Shown here piece after piece: positions 27,111 to 37,128 of a stretch of 64,000 bases of DNA. The notes under the pieces were generated by a model. The model did not search any database. It was not told the origin of the DNA and saw only the letters and a list, made by a program, of their open reading frames with translations. The stretch is taken from assembly GCF_000620465.1 (NCBI RefSeq), contig NZ_JIBE01000003.1:1-64000 (forward strand), written 5' to 3'. A program made the position numbers and the translations under genes. This DNA is from Ralstonia sp. UNC404CL21Col. GTDB taxonomy: Bacteria > Pseudomonadota > Gammaproteobacteria > Burkholderiales > Burkholderiaceae. The first letter of the stretch is position 1, and every line of letters begins with the position of its first letter.

Positions 27111-29498
27111 TCAAGCCGAACCGAGCTTCTGCCATGTGTCGACCACCGAATCCGGGTTCAGCGAGATCGACGAGATGCCTTCCTTCGCCAGCCACTCGGC
27201 AAAATCCGGATGATCGGACGGGCCCTGACCGCAGATGCCGACGTACTTGTTCATCGACAGCGCCGTGGAGATGGCGCGCTGCAGCATGAACTTGACCGCC
27301 GGATCGCGCTCGTCGAAGTCCTTGGCCAGCAGCTCCATGCCGGAGTCGCGGTCCAGACCCAGCGTGAGCTGCGTCAGGTCGTTCGAACCGATCGAGAAAC
27401 CGTCGAAGTACTGCAGGAACTGTTCGGCCAGGATCGCGTTGGACGGCACTTCGCACATCATGATCAGGCGCAGGCCGTTCTCGCCGCGCTTCAGGCCGTA
27501 CTTGGCCAGCAGCTCGACAACCTTCTCGGCCTGGCCGAGCGTACGCACGAACGGCACCATCACTTCAACGTTGGTCAGGCCCATCTCGTCGCGCACGCGC
27601 TTCATGGCACGGCACTCCATCTCGAAGGCTTCGGCAAAGTCTTCGGCGATGTAGCGCGAGGCGCCGCGGAAGCCCAGCATCGGGTTTTCTTCGTCCGGCT
27701 CGTAGCGCGAACCGCCGATCAGCTTCTTGTACTCGTTGGACTTGAAGTCCGACAGGCGCACGATCACCGGCTTCGGATAGAACGCCGCCGCGATGGTAGC
27801 AATGCCTTCGGCCAGCTTGTCGACGTAGAAGGCGCGCGGGCTGGCATGGCCACGGGCCACGCTTTCCACGGCCTTCTTCAGGTCGCTGTCGACCTGCGGG
27901 TAGTCGAGGATCGCCTTCGGGTGAACGCCGATGTTGTTGTTGATGATGAATTCCAGACGGGCCAGGCCCACGCCGCCGTTCGGAATCTGGCAGAAATCGA
28001 ACGCCAGTTGCGGGTTGCCGACGTTCATCATGATCTTGGTGCTGATCGTCGGCATTTCGCCGCGCTGGACTTCCGTGATTTCGGTTTCCAGCAGACCGTC
28101 GTAGATCTTGCCTTCGTCGCCTTCGGCGCACGAGACCGTCACGAGCGTGCCGTCCTTCAGCAGATCGGTCGCATCGCCGCAGCCGACCACCGCCGGCACA
28201 CCCAGCTCACGCGCGATGATGGCCGCGTGGCAGGTACGACCGCCGCGGTTCGTGACGATGGCCGAGGCGCGCTTCATTACCGGTTCCCAGTTCGGGTCGG
28301 TCATGTCGGCAACCAGGACGTCACCCGGCTGCACACGTTCCATTTCAGCCGGATCGTTGATCACGCGCACCGGGCCCGTGCCGATCTTCTGGCCAATGGC
28401 GCGGCCGGTGGTCAGCACCGGCGCCGAGCCCTTCAGGCGGAAACGCTGCTCGACCTTGCCGTGCGCCTGGCTCTTCACCGTCTCAGGGCGGGCCTGGAGG
28501 ATGTAGATCTTGCCGTCCTTGCCGTCCTTGCCCCACTCGATGTCCATCGGACGGCCGTAGTGCTTTTCGATGATGACGGCGTACTTGGCCAGCTCTGCCA
28601 CGTCGGCATCGTTGATGGAGTAACGGTTGCGGAGTTCGCCCGGCACGTCGACGGTCTTCACGCGGCCTTCTTCGCCCGGCGCGGTGAATTCCATCTTGAT
28701 CAGCTTGGAGCCGATCGAGCGGCGGATGATCGGGTACTTGCCGGCGGCCAGCGTCGGCTTGAAGACGTAGAACTCGTCCGGGTTCACGGCGCCCTGCACC
28801 ACCGTTTCGCCCAGGCCGTAGCTGGAGGTGATGAAAACGACATCCTGGAAGCCCGATTCGGTGTCGATGGTGAACATCACGCCCGAGGCGCCGCAGTCCG
28901 AGCGGACCATGCGCTGGATACCGGCCGACAGGGCGACGACGTCGTGGGCGAAGCCCTTGTGCACGCGGTACGAAATCGCGCGGTCGTTGTACAGCGAGGC
29001 GAACACGTGCTTGATCTTGTCGAGCACGTCGTCGATGCCGAGCACGTTGAGATAGCTCTCTTGCTGGCCGGCAAACGAAGCGTCCGGCAGGTCTTCAGCC
29101 GTGGCCGAGGAGCGCACGGCGAACGATGCCTCGGCGCCTTCGCGGGCGGACACGCGAGCATACGACTCGCGAATCTCCTGCTCCAGACGCGGCTGGAACG
29201 GCGCGGTGGCGACCCATTCGCGGATCTCCTTGCCGGCGACAGCCAGCGCCTTGACGTCGTCGACGTCGAGGCTGGCCAGACGCTGCGAGATGCGCTCGGT
29301 CAGGTTGTTGTGTGCAAGGAAATCGCGGAACGCCAGTGCCGTGGTGGCAAAACCGCCCGGAACGCGCACGCCGGCGCCATCCAACTGGGAGATCATCTCG
29401 CCCAGCGAAGCGTTTTTACCGCCAACGACCTCGACATCGGTCATCCGCAATTGCTCGAACGGCAGCACATAGGCGCCGTCTTGCGACAGGTTAGTCAT
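27111..29498 (-). CDS. ppsA: Phosphoenolpyruvate synthase
   Basis: Gluconeogenic enzyme making PEP from pyruvate and ATP, 795 residues. The N-terminal ATP-binding domain includes [12 protein letters not shown] and [26 protein letters not shown]. The swivelling phosphohistidine domain has [21 protein letters not shown] with the catalytic histidine. The C-terminal PEP-binding domain has [16 protein letters not shown] and [16 protein letters not shown] with the catalytic cysteine. The start at 29496-29498 is the family start. Divergent ppsR encodes its regulator. PpsA links pyruvate and lactate from L-fucose catabolism to gluconeogenesis, though nothing shows co-regulation. Confidence 0.98.
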   Translation of the reverse strand: MTNLSQDGAYVLPFEQLRMTDVEVVGGKNASLGEMISQLDGAGVRVPGGFATTALAFRDFLAHNNLTERISQRLASLDVDDVKALAVAGKEIREWVATAPFQPRLEQEIRESYARVSAREGAEASFAVRSSATAEDLPDASFAGQQESYLNVLGIDDVLDKIKHVFASLYNDRAISYRVHKGFAHDVVALSAGIQRMVRSDCGASGVMFTIDTESGFQDVVFITSSYGLGETVVQGAVNPDEFYVFKPTLAAGKYPIIRRSIGSKLIKMEFTAPGEEGRVKTVDVPGELRNRYSINDADVAELAKYAVIIEKHYGRPMDIEWGKDGKDGKIYILQARPETVKSQAHGKVEQRFRLKGSAPVLTTGRAIGQKIGTGPVRVINDPAEMERVQPGDVLVADMTDPNWEPVMKRASAIVTNRGGRTCHAAIIARELGVPAVVGCGDATDLLKDGTLVTVSCAEGDEGKIYDGLLETEITEVQRGEMPTISTKIMMNVGNPQLAFDFCQIPNGGVGLARLEFIINNNIGVHPKAILDYPQVDSDLKKAVESVARGHASPRAFYVDKLAEGIATIAAAFYPKPVIVRLSDFKSNEYKKLIGGSRYEPDEENPMLGFRGASRYIAEDFAEAFEMECRAMKRVRDEMGLTNVEVMVPFVRTLGQAEKVVELLAKYGLKRGENGLRLIMMCEVPSNAILAEQFLQYFDGFSIGSNDLTQLTLGLDRDSGMELLAKDFDERDPAVKFMLQRAISTALSMNKYVGICGQGPSDHPDFAEWLAKEGISSISLNPDSVVDTWQKLGSA

Positions 29499-29567
29499 AC
29501 AAGCCCCTAAACTAAGTGAAAAACCGGTCGGATCCGCACGGGGCTTTCTTCTTGTCGTCTGGCCGTA

Positions 29568-29663
29568 CGAATCGCTTGGCTAAATCATCCGGAAGCCATG
29601 CCAGGATTGCCGCTGCGGCAGCGCCCGACAGGCGATTGGCCCGAATTGCTTAGCTAAACGATC
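29568..29663. repeat. Pair of 22-bp direct repeats in the ppsA/ppsR divergent promoter region
   Basis: Copies at 29568-29589 and 29642-29663 are identical at 18 of 22 positions and 74 bp apart. Each holds GCTTRGCTAAA; the second includes the palindrome TTAGCTAA at 29650-29657 and overlaps the -35 box and spacer of the likely ppsR promoter. The arrangement suggests a binding site for a regulator of PEP/pyruvate metabolism; none is identified. Confidence 0.55.
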
Positions 29664-29674
29664 GCCGCTATTCT
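29646..29674 (+). promoter_or_regulatory. Probable sigma-70 promoter of ppsR
   Basis: TTGCTT (29646-29651) and TATTCT (29669-29674) are separated by 17 bp, and the start codon lies at 29729. The second 22-bp direct repeat overlaps the -35 box and most of the spacer. Confidence 0.5.
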
Positions 29675-29728
29675 ACCGTGCCGCAGCACGATTTCCTGCC
29701 GGCGTGCTGGAAAAACCCCTCGTTTTCG

Positions 29729-30580
29729 ATGACCGACCTCGCCTCCGCATCTCCCAACCGGACACCTTTCCGGACCGTTTTCATCGTGTCGGATGGCACC
29801 GGGATCACCGCAGAAACCTTCAGCCACTCGATCCTGGCGCAGTTTGAGATGAAATTCCGCCAGGTGCGGATTCCGTTTGTCGACACGATCGACAAGGCGC
29901 ATGTTGCGGTCGCCAAGATCAATGAGGCGTTCCACGCCGAAGGGGTGAGGCCAATCGTCTTCACCACGTTGGTGGATGCCGAGGCAAACGAGATCGTCCA
30001 TCGGGCCAAGGCCACCATCCTGGATATGTTCCAGACCTTCATCGAGCCGCTCGAGAAGGAGCTGAACCTCAAGTCCACCCACGCGATCGGCCGTTTTCAC
30101 CAGAACGCCGACACCGAGGCGTACAAAAACCGCATCGAAGCGATCAATTTTTCACTTGCCCACGATGATGGCCAGTCACACAAGAACCTGGCCGAGGCGG
30201 ATGTGATTTTGGTGGGGGTATCGCGCAGCGGCAAGACGCCGACCAGCCTGTACCTGGCGATGCAATATGGCGTGAAATCGGCCAACTATCCGCTCATTCC
30301 GGACGATTTCGAGCGCGGCAAGCTGCCGTCGGTGCTGTATGACTACAAGAGCAAGATTTTTGGGCTCTCGATCGATCCTCAGCGCCTGTCCGAAATCCGC
30401 AATGAACGCCGGCCGGGCAGCAAATATGCCGCGCTGGAAAATTGCCGCTACGAGATCAACGAAGCCGAAGCGATGATGCGGCGCGAGGGCATCAAGTGGT
30501 TGTCGTCGACGCACAAGTCGATTGAGGAAATTGCCACGACGATCCTGCAGGACATCAAGATGGATCACAACAACTACTGA
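29729..30580 (+). CDS. ppsR: PEP synthase regulatory kinase/pyrophosphorylase (DUF299)
   Basis: Bifunctional enzyme of 283 residues that inactivates PpsA by ADP-dependent threonine phosphorylation and reactivates it by phosphorolysis. Motifs are [21 protein letters not shown] at the start, the P-loop [15 protein letters not shown], and [23 protein letters not shown] near the end. The start is the ATG at 29729 ([18 protein letters not shown]). It is divergent from its target gene ppsA, the standard proteobacterial arrangement. PpsR and YdiA are used as names in E. coli. Confidence 0.96.
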   Translation: MTDLASASPNRTPFRTVFIVSDGTGITAETFSHSILAQFEMKFRQVRIPFVDTIDKAHVAVAKINEAFHAEGVRPIVFTTLVDAEANEIVHRAKATILDMFQTFIEPLEKELNLKSTHAIGRFHQNADTEAYKNRIEAINFSLAHDDGQSHKNLAEADVILVGVSRSGKTPTSLYLAMQYGVKSANYPLIPDDFERGKLPSVLYDYKSKIFGLSIDPQRLSEIRNERRPGSKYAALENCRYEINEAEAMMRREGIKWLSSTHKSIEEIATTILQDIKMDHNNY

Positions 30581-30600
30581 GCGTGGCATCGCGCCACAAA

Positions 30601-30636
30601 CAAAACGGCCGGCATTGCACCGGCCGTTTTGTTTTT
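30601..30636. terminator. Terminator between ppsR and the PF10118 hydrolase gene
   Basis: A perfect 12-bp stem (30601-30612 with 30620-30631) has a 7-base loop and a T-run on the plus strand. The A-rich flank on the other side makes it usable in both directions for these convergent genes. Confidence 0.92.
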
Positions 30637-30668
30637 CTGCCTTGTTTTTCTGCCGGCCGCCCAGCCGG

Positions 30669-31565
30669 TCAGGCGCGGTCACGCACCCAGTTGCCGCCGT
30701 GCGCCGCGGCCTGCGCTGCCGGCGATGTTTCCAGATAGGCCAGCGCCTGCTCGGTCGAGCCTTCATGATGCGGCGTATAGCTCGGTCGGAAATAGCGCAG
30801 CGCGGCCCCCAGCATCTTCCAGAACGAGGGCAGGCAGTTACGCCGCGAGCCATGCCACCAGCCGCGGATAAAGCCGGGAAATCTGCCGGCGCCCGGATCG
30901 CGCTTGTGCATGAAGCGGAAGCCCGTCACCAGGAAATACAGCAGCAACAGGATCGTGGTCAGCATGTGGAAGCAGCGTTCGAGATACGTGCCGCCCATGT
31001 GCCGAAAGATGTCGAAGGCGACGGTACGGTGCTCGACTTCCTCCGCGCCGTGCCAGCGCAACAGGTCCAGCATGACGGGATCGGCGTGGGCGGCGTCCAG
31101 CCCCTTTGCGTTGAGCACCCAATTGCCCAGATAGCCGAAAAAGTGCTCGAGCGCGGCGATGATGCCGAGTTGCTGCCGCAGCCAGAAGCGCGTGTGGCCG
31201 ATCTTCAGACCCAGCGGCTGTTCGCCGAGCACCTTGGAGAACAGCCAGTCGAGCCGCTTGGTGAACGGCTGGGTATCGATGCCGTGGTCTTTGTAGTAAT
31301 GCGTCAGCACGCCGCCATGCGAGCGCGAATGGATGGCCTCCTGGCGCAGAAAGCCCTCGGCGTCGGCGCGCAGCTTCGCGTCGGCAATCAGCGGCAACGC
31401 CTTGTTGTAGACGCGGCAGAACCACAACTCCCCGGCGGGGAAGAGCAGGTTCAGGATGTTGATGATGTGCGTGCTGGACGGATCGCCGGGAATCCACTGG
31501 ATAGGCGTGTCCTTCCAGTCGAAACGGACGTGGCGGGCCTTGATGAAGTAATCGGGCGCTGTCAT
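30669..31565 (-). CDS. Metal-dependent hydrolase (PF10118 family)
   Basis: Protein of 298 residues of the predicted metal-dependent hydrolase family COG3687. Conserved segments are PGDPSSTHIINILNLLFPAGELWFCRVYN, LRADAEGFLRQEAIHSRSHG and LRWHGAEEVEHRTVAFDIFRHMGG, whose Glu and His residues resemble a diiron or similar helical metal site. One hydrophobic segment is seen (CFHMLTTILLLLYFLVTGF). The ATG at 31563-31565 was chosen because family similarity starts there; the open frame continuing to 32252 runs antiparallel in phase through the fusion gene and is spurious. It follows the EphD-like fusion gene by 32 bp. Confidence 0.88.
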   Translation of the reverse strand: MTAPDYFIKARHVRFDWKDTPIQWIPGDPSSTHIINILNLLFPAGELWFCRVYNKALPLIADAKLRADAEGFLRQEAIHSRSHGGVLTHYYKDHGIDTQPFTKRLDWLFSKVLGEQPLGLKIGHTRFWLRQQLGIIAALEHFFGYLGNWVLNAKGLDAAHADPVMLDLLRWHGAEEVEHRTVAFDIFRHMGGTYLERCFHMLTTILLLLYFLVTGFRFMHKRDPGAGRFPGFIRGWWHGSRRNCLPSFWKMLGAALRYFRPSYTPHHEGSTEQALAYLETSPAAQAAAHGGNWVRDRA

Positions 31566-31597
31566 GGTGGTCTCCGGATGTTCTTGTCGGCGCGGGT

Positions 31598-33406
31598 TCA
31601 ATGCCCGGCCATGCTCACGCGCGCGATCAGCCGGCTGAGCCATTGCGCATAGCGCGAGATGATGCGTGACGAATGCGCCTCGATACCGATCGTGACAACG
31701 GGCTTGTTGTGCTGAATCGCGCCAAGCATCGCTTTCGCGACGGTCTCCGGCTTGAGGCCACGCAGCTGGTAGAGCTTCGTCGCGCGGGCGCGCAGTTGCG
31801 CCTGCTGTGCCTCGGTCGTGCCGGTGTAGACGGTGGAGGCCATGATTCCCGTCTCGGCAAAACCGGGGCAGATGGCCGACACGCCAATGCCCTGCCCGGC
31901 CAGCTCGCCGCGCATGCATTCGGACAGCATCAGCACCGCAGCCTTTGTCGTCGCATAGGCGGCAAGATCGCGCGATGGCGCAAAGGCCGCTGCCGATGCG
32001 GTGTTCAGTATGTGCCCGCCCTGCCCGCGCGCCACCATTTGCTTGGCGAACAGCCGGGCGCCGTGAATCACCCCCCACACGTTCACGTGCAGGATGCGTT
32101 GCCAATCGCGCTCGGACGTGTCGACAATGCCGCCCGCCATGCCGATGCCCGCGTTGTTGACGACGATGTCGGCGCCGCCCAGTTCCTTGCCGACCCAATC
32201 GACCAACGCTTCCATCTGCTCGGCGTTGCCGACGTCGACGGTACGCGCCCACGCCTTGCCGCCGGTGAGGCGGATGAGCTTGGCGGTGCGCTCTGCGTCT
32301 TCAGCACGAATGTCGACGGCGACAATGGCTGCGCCTTGCTCGGCGAATTCCAGCGCCGCGCAACGACCGATGCCGCTGCCGGCCCCCGTGATGACGGCCA
32401 GCCTACCGGACAGCGGTTTGCGCTCGCCCTGCTGACGCGCGCGCTGCAGCGCTTCGGATTCCGGCTTGCCCTCGGCATGCTCGATCAGCTCGCGCGCCAT
32501 CTCGGCCATGCGTGCAGCATGCGTGACCGGCAGCCAGTGCCGTGCCACAACCTCGCGGCGCCAATACTGCGGCACCCAGCGCGAGAGGTCTTCGGACAAC
32601 GCGGGGCTGACGTACCTGTCCAGCGTCGGCACGATCACCTGCACCGGCGCATGTGCGACACGTTTGCGCGGCGTGAACAGGCTGCGGATGAAGTTGGCGC
32701 GATACAGCGACACTCCGCGCACGCCATCGGCCGTCTGCGTGGCGCGCGGCACGATGGCGGTCTTCTCGACACGACGCAGCACACGCGGCCACGCCCGCCC
32801 CAGCCACAGGCGCCAGCTCAGTTCCGGCACGATCGGCAAATGGAACAGCAGCACGTACCACGAGCGCACGAGCTGCCCGAGCATCTTGCCCAGCGACGAC
32901 GGCGTCGGACGCAGCAGACGCGCGCGCATCCAATGCCCGACGTGGTCAAGGCACGGCCCCGAGCACGACGTGTATGACGCAATGCGGCCGCGCAGGCGCG
33001 CCTCCGTCACGAATTCCCACGATTGGATCGAACCCCAATCGTGCGCGATCAGGTGCACGGGTTTGCCGGGGCTCAGCGCATCGATCACAGCGATGAAGTC
33101 ATCGGTCAACCGCGCGAAGGTGTAATTGCGCATCCCGCTGGGCGAACTCGACCGGCCCGCACCCCGCACGTCGTAGGCAATGACGTAGTAGTCGCGCGCG
33201 AGCAGCGGCGCCATCTCGTGCCAGACCTCGCTGTTATCGGGATAGCCGTGCACCAGCACGACGGTCGGATGCACCGGGTTGCCCCACGTCTTGACGGCGA
33301 GCGAGACGCTGCCGGACTGCACCGTCCGCTCCGAATAGTCATTGGGCGAAACCGCTGCGGGCGATTCGAACAACGCCAGCGGGGCCTCTTCAAGAAGCGT
33401 TTGCAT
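31598..33406 (-). CDS. Alpha/beta-hydrolase (epoxide hydrolase-like) and short-chain dehydrogenase fusion
   Basis: Two enzymes in one 602-residue chain. Residues 1-310 form an epoxide-hydrolase-type alpha/beta domain: HGYP (53-56) oxyanion motif, AHDWGS with Asp123 as nucleophile, and a late histidine near 290-296. Residues 330-600 form a classical SDR: TGAGSGIG (340-347), NNAG (417-420), Ser471, Tyr484 and Lys488. The order matches mycobacterial EphD, where the fusion acts on lipid substrates. The start at 33404-33406 gives MQTLLEEAPLALFES; AGGGAGG is upstream. It sits between the M24-like and PF10118 genes. The substrate is unknown; a lipid or xenobiotic is plausible. Confidence 0.88.
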   Translation of the reverse strand: MQTLLEEAPLALFESPAAVSPNDYSERTVQSGSVSLAVKTWGNPVHPTVVLVHGYPDNSEVWHEMAPLLARDYYVIAYDVRGAGRSSSPSGMRNYTFARLTDDFIAVIDALSPGKPVHLIAHDWGSIQSWEFVTEARLRGRIASYTSCSGPCLDHVGHWMRARLLRPTPSSLGKMLGQLVRSWYVLLFHLPIVPELSWRLWLGRAWPRVLRRVEKTAIVPRATQTADGVRGVSLYRANFIRSLFTPRKRVAHAPVQVIVPTLDRYVSPALSEDLSRWVPQYWRREVVARHWLPVTHAARMAEMARELIEHAEGKPESEALQRARQQGERKPLSGRLAVITGAGSGIGRCAALEFAEQGAAIVAVDIRAEDAERTAKLIRLTGGKAWARTVDVGNAEQMEALVDWVGKELGGADIVVNNAGIGMAGGIVDTSERDWQRILHVNVWGVIHGARLFAKQMVARGQGGHILNTASAAAFAPSRDLAAYATTKAAVLMLSECMRGELAGQGIGVSAICPGFAETGIMASTVYTGTTEAQQAQLRARATKLYQLRGLKPETVAKAMLGAIQHNKPVVTIGIEAHSSRIISRYAQWLSRLIARVSMAGH

Positions 33407-33423
33407 GTAAGCCTCCCTGCACG

Positions 33424-34299
33424 TCAGGCGGCGCGCCGCTGTGCAAGCTGGCGTTGCTGCCAGCGACGCACGTGCGGCAGATCGTCGTCGAGCCAGTAGG
33501 CGTCGTCGTCGGTGATGACGAGCAGTTCCTCGAACTTGGCCCCGACGCCATGAAAGCCGAGGTGCGGCTCGACGGCCCACAGGCCTGGCACCGGCGCATG
33601 TTCGGATCGACGATCGATCGACCACAGCGGCGACCACCCTTCCTGCTTGCCGCTGCGCACCTGGTCAAGGATCAGGTTGCGCGTGGCGTTCAGCCCGAAG
33701 CGCGCAACGAAACGCGGCTTCGACGGGCTGTCGAGCTTGGCCACGCGATGCGCCAGCACTTTGAACGGATACGCCTTGTGACGCGGCTCCACGCCCTGCT
33801 TCATGCAAAGCTGGTCCACCGCACGGGCCACATCGGCCATCGACCGACGCTTGCGGATCAAGCGCACGATCAACTCACGATGCGCCATCAGGTCGTCCTG
33901 CAGCTGGTCGAGGATGGCGTTTTCGCCGAGACCCGTGGCATAGCCGACATCGGCGATCACGCCATTGCGCACGGGCGCCACGTCGAGGATGACGGGCATG
34001 TTCTCTTCCAACCGCCGCGACGACGGAAAGAACGCCAGGTTGAAGCCGGCCATATGCGTCAGGCCCGAAAAGCCCTGGAACGCGGTGCGGTCGCCAAACC
34101 ACGCGAACGGCTTGTGCAGCCAGTCATGGACGCCGCGATCGCCAAGCCATTCGGTGAGCAGCTTGGCCGCGTCCTTCTCGGTCATGCCGGGGCGCAGCAT
34201 GCCGCCGACGGCCTCGACGCACGCGTAAGCGAGCTGCTGGATTTCGCGAAACTGGGCGAGTTCGTCGACATGGACGCGCGCCAGGGTGGGGTTCGGCAT
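33424..34299 (-). CDS. M24-fold (creatinase/aminopeptidase P-like) protein
   Basis: Protein of 291 residues with the pita-bread fold of M24 metallopeptidases. VILDVAPVRNGVIADVGYATG supplies two likely metal aspartates, and WAVEPHLGFHGVGAKFEELLVITDDDAYWLDD resembles the C-terminal glutamate region. The middle carries the FGDRTAFQGFSGLTHMAGFNLAF histidine segment. It could be a peptidase or a non-peptidase relative such as a creatinase-like hydrolase. It is the first gene of a three-gene operon, 17 bp before the fusion gene, starting at the ATG 34297-34299 with AAGGAG upstream. Confidence 0.83.
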   Translation of the reverse strand: MPNPTLARVHVDELAQFREIQQLAYACVEAVGGMLRPGMTEKDAAKLLTEWLGDRGVHDWLHKPFAWFGDRTAFQGFSGLTHMAGFNLAFFPSSRRLEENMPVILDVAPVRNGVIADVGYATGLGENAILDQLQDDLMAHRELIVRLIRKRRSMADVARAVDQLCMKQGVEPRHKAYPFKVLAHRVAKLDSPSKPRFVARFGLNATRNLILDQVRSGKQEGWSPLWSIDRRSEHAPVPGLWAVEPHLGFHGVGAKFEELLVITDDDAYWLDDDLPHVRRWQQRQLAQRRAA

Positions 34300-34347
34300 G
34301 CCGGTCTCCTTGAGTCTGGGTATCGAGGGCGCTCGATGGCGCCGCGC

Positions 34348-34408
34348 TCAATGTTCCATTACTCAATGTCAAAGTCAATGCGGGACTTTTCTGGCGTTTG
34401 AAAACGCC
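34348..34408. promoter_or_regulatory. Putative regulatory region of the M24/EphD-like operon
   Basis: Three TCAATG elements occur at 34348-34353, 34363-34368 and 34375-34380, and a 16-bp palindrome GGCGTTTGAAAACGCC at 34393-34408. On the minus strand TTGACT, a 17-bp spacer and AACATT form a plausible promoter within the TCAATG repeats. The palindrome lies just upstream of it, where a regulator could bind. No regulator gene is adjacent. Confidence 0.4.
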
Positions 34409-34441
34409 GTATGACCGGTAATCGACAGAAAAAAGAGAGGG

Positions 34442-35224
34442 TTACGCCGCGCGGCGTTGTCGCACGGCCTCAAACAGGCAGATCGCTGCTGCGGCAGCCA
34501 CATTGAGCGACTCCATGCCGCCCGGCTGGGGAATCGTCACGGGCGTCGTCACGGCAGAAAGCCATTCCTCCGACACGCCCGCGCCTTCGTTGCCGAACAC
34601 CCAACCCACAGGTGCATTGAGCGGCACATCGAACACCGCCTGCTTGGCGTGCGACGAGGTCGCCAACAGCGGCACCTGAAGCCGCGAATGCACGCTTTCG
34701 AAGGTGCAGTGCTCAACGATATTCAGGTGGAAATGCGCACCCATGGCGGCGCGCAATGTCTTGGCCGACCACGCGAACGCGCAGCCCGGTGTCATGAAGA
34801 CATCGCGCACGCCGGCGGCGGCCGCACACCGCAGGATGGAACCAACGTTGCCGGCATCCTGAATGCCATCCAGAATCACGCAGTCTGCATCGATCGTCTG
34901 CGGCAACTTGCCCTCCGGCGTCTCGACCAGCGCCATCAGATCGACGCCGTTGACGACGGTGGTGAGTTGGCCAAACAGGTTATCCGCGAGCAGGATGACG
35001 GTGTCCGGATCGACGCGATCGAGCACCGCGGCCACTTCCGGGTGACGGATATGGCGCTCCGAAACCAGGCATTGCGCCGGCATATGGCCCGCATCCAGAT
35101 ACGCCACCACGAGATGCACGCCATCGAGCACGGATTGCCCCGCGCGCCGACGATGCTGCGTCGAGCCCGAAAGCGCCTTGAGATGCTTGAACACCGCGTT
35201 GTCGCGGGAAGTGATGTGCTTCAC
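34442..35224 (-). CDS. TrmH/SpoU-family RNA methyltransferase
   Basis: S-adenosylmethionine-dependent RNA 2'-O-methyltransferase of 260 residues with the SPOUT trefoil knot. Motif 1 is LDGIQDAGNVGSILR, motif 2 is WVFGNEGAGVS and motif 3 is IPQPGGMESLNVAAAAAI. The N-terminal substrate-binding domain begins MKHITSRDNAVFKHLKALSG. Target nucleotide (tRNA or 23S rRNA) cannot be assigned. It is 22 bp after rnhB and ends the large leftward cell-envelope cluster. Confidence 0.92.
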   Translation of the reverse strand: MKHITSRDNAVFKHLKALSGSTQHRRRAGQSVLDGVHLVVAYLDAGHMPAQCLVSERHIRHPEVAAVLDRVDPDTVILLADNLFGQLTTVVNGVDLMALVETPEGKLPQTIDADCVILDGIQDAGNVGSILRCAAAAGVRDVFMTPGCAFAWSAKTLRAAMGAHFHLNIVEHCTFESVHSRLQVPLLATSSHAKQAVFDVPLNAPVGWVFGNEGAGVSEEWLSAVTTPVTIPQPGGMESLNVAAAAAICLFEAVRQRRAA

Positions 35225-35246
35225 GAATGGGCCCAGCGGAAAAAGG

Positions 35247-35945
35247 TCAGTCGTCCCAGGCGCTGCCTGCAGCGGTGGTTTCGATGCTGATCGCGCTCAT
35301 CCCCTCCAGCGCACGACGCACGGGCGCAAACGAGCGGCGATGATGCGGCGTTACGCCATGCAGGTCGATCGCGGCGAGATGCTGCGGCGTGCCATAGCCG
35401 GCATGGACGTCAAAACCATAGAGCGGAAACTCGGTATGCAGCGCCGCCAGCTGGCGGTCGCGCGTCACCTTCGCCAGGATGGATGCCGCTGAAATGGCGG
35501 GCACCAGCGCATCGCCCTTGACGATGGCCTCGACCGCAAACGCCACCTGCGGGCAACGATTGCCGTCCACCTGCACGAGATCGGGCAGCGTGCCCAGTGC
35601 GGCCACGCCGTGCACCGCGCGCTGCATGGCGAGCATGGTCGCGTGCAGGATGTTGATGCGATCGATTTCTTCGACGGTGGCTTCTGCCACGTGCCAGGCA
35701 AGCGCCTTTTCGACGATCTCGTCGTAGAGCGCTTCCCGCTTCTTGGCAGTCAGGATTTTGGAGTCGGCCAAGCCCTTGATCGGCTTGCGCGGATTGAGTA
35801 CGACCGCTGCAGCCGTCACCGGCCCGGCCAAGGGCCCGCGTCCAGCCTCGTCCACGCCGCACAGGATGCGACGCGCACGCTTGGCCGCCGGCTCTTGCGA
35901 GAGCAGCAGGCCAAGCTGATCGGGATTGGGTTTGCGGGAAGCCAT
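35247..35945 (-). CDS. rnhB: Ribonuclease HII
   Basis: Removes RNA from RNA-DNA hybrids and misincorporated ribonucleotides. The 232-residue protein shows the catalytic [14 protein letters not shown] (Asp and Glu), GLADSK, the aspartate in DGN, and [12 protein letters not shown], and then [18 protein letters not shown]. Length and motifs are standard. It lies 4 bp after lpxB, in the usual lpxA-lpxB-rnhB arrangement. Confidence 0.97.
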   Translation of the reverse strand: MASRKPNPDQLGLLLSQEPAAKRARRILCGVDEAGRGPLAGPVTAAAVVLNPRKPIKGLADSKILTAKKREALYDEIVEKALAWHVAEATVEEIDRINILHATMLAMQRAVHGVAALGTLPDLVQVDGNRCPQVAFAVEAIVKGDALVPAISAASILAKVTRDRQLAALHTEFPLYGFDVHAGYGTPQHLAAIDLHGVTPHHRRSFAPVRRALEGMSAISIETTAAGSAWDD

Positions 35946-35949
35946 GGAC

Positions 35950-37128
35950 TCAAAGCTTACCGCGACTGCGCAGCAGATCGACCACGACTTTCGCGCCGAT
36001 CTCGGCCATGTTCTGCTTGAGCGTCAGGTGCATCTGCGTGAAGTGTTCACGCAGGAACGTGGCGTTGCCATGATCACTCAGCTGCAGCAGCGTTTCGCGC
36101 GCGAGGGCCTCGGGCGTCGCATCATCCTGCAGCAGCTCCGGCACGACAAAGCGGCCGGACAGGATGTTCGGCAGCCCAACATACGGCAGATAGCCTTTGC
36201 GCTTCATGATCTGCGCGGTCAACCAGGGCACCTTGTAGGTGATGACCATCGGTTTCTTGTACAGCGCCGCTTCCAGCGTTGCCGTGCCGCTCGCCAGCAG
36301 GATCACGTCAGCCGCTTCCATGGCGGCGTGCGACTGACCATCGACGACCCACAGATGCAGGCCCGGATGCTCCGCGCGCATGGCATCGATGCGCTCGCGC
36401 AGCGTCGCATTGGCCGCCGGCAGCACAAACGCCAGATCCGGCTCGACCGCCTGCATGCGCGACATCGCCGCAAACAGCGTCGGCCCGAGATGCTTCACTT
36501 CGGAATTCCGGCTACCCGGCAGCACCGCAACCACCTTGCGGCCCAACGGCAGCCCCAGGCGCGTGCGAGCGCCCTCCACGTCCGGCACCAGCGGAATCTC
36601 GTCCGCCAGCGGATGCCCGACGTACGTGGCCGGAATGCCGGCCTTGGCGTAAATCTCGGGCTCGAACGGGAACAAACAGAGGATATGGTCGACGGCCCGG
36701 GCGATCGTCTTGATGCGACCCGCTCGCCACGCCCAGATCGACGGGCTCACGAAGTGCACCACCGGCACACCCGCCTGCCGCATGGCGATCTCGACGTTGA
36801 AATTGAAGTCGGGTGCGTCCACGCCGATGAAGGCCAATGGCGGCTTCGCCAGCAGGTCCTGCTTAAGCTCTTTGCGGATGGTGAGAATCTCGCGCAGCTG
36901 GCCGAGCACTTCCACGTAGCCGTTGACCGACAGCTTGTGCATGGGCCAGTTCGATTGGAAACCCTGCTCCGCCATGCGCGCCCCGCCGATGCCGTTGTAG
37001 GCGATGTCGGCAGGCAAGTGTGCGTGCAATCCCTTCAGCAGCAGCGAGGCCAGCAGATCGCCGGAAGCCTCGCCGGCCACCATGCCGATGCGGCGCACCG
37101 ACGTGGCGTTCTGTGGCTGCTCGCTCAA
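35950..37128 (-). CDS. lpxB: Lipid-A-disaccharide synthase
   Basis: Glycosyltransferase of 392 residues (GT19) that joins UDP-diacylglucosamine and lipid X on the inner face of the inner membrane. [24 protein letters not shown] and [12 protein letters not shown] are the family opening, [11 protein letters not shown] follows, and [23 protein letters not shown] is the UDP-binding segment. Its start overlaps the lpxA stop by 4 bp (ATGA), suggesting translational coupling. Confidence 0.98.
   Translation of the reverse strand: MSEQPQNATSVRRIGMVAGEASGDLLASLLLKGLHAHLPADIAYNGIGGARMAEQGFQSNWPMHKLSVNGYVEVLGQLREILTIRKELKQDLLAKPPLAFIGVDAPDFNFNVEIAMRQAGVPVVHFVSPSIWAWRAGRIKTIARAVDHILCLFPFEPEIYAKAGIPATYVGHPLADEIPLVPDVEGARTRLGLPLGRKVVAVLPGSRNSEVKHLGPTLFAAMSRMQAVEPDLAFVLPAANATLRERIDAMRAEHPGLHLWVVDGQSHAAMEAADVILLASGTATLEAALYKKPMVITYKVPWLTAQIMKRKGYLPYVGLPNILSGRFVVPELLQDDATPEALARETLLQLSDHGNATFLREHFTQMHLTLKQNMAEIGAKVVVDLLRSRGKL

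Noticed and set aside
27042-29510. 822-codon plus-strand open frame antisense to ppsA
   Set aside because: ppsA has complete motifs on the other strand; the frame results from GC-rich codon bias and its product shows no family features.
30669-32252. 527-codon frame joining PF10118 hydrolase to upstream sequence
   Set aside because: The upstream part is an out-of-frame reading of the SDR domain; the gene starts at 31565.
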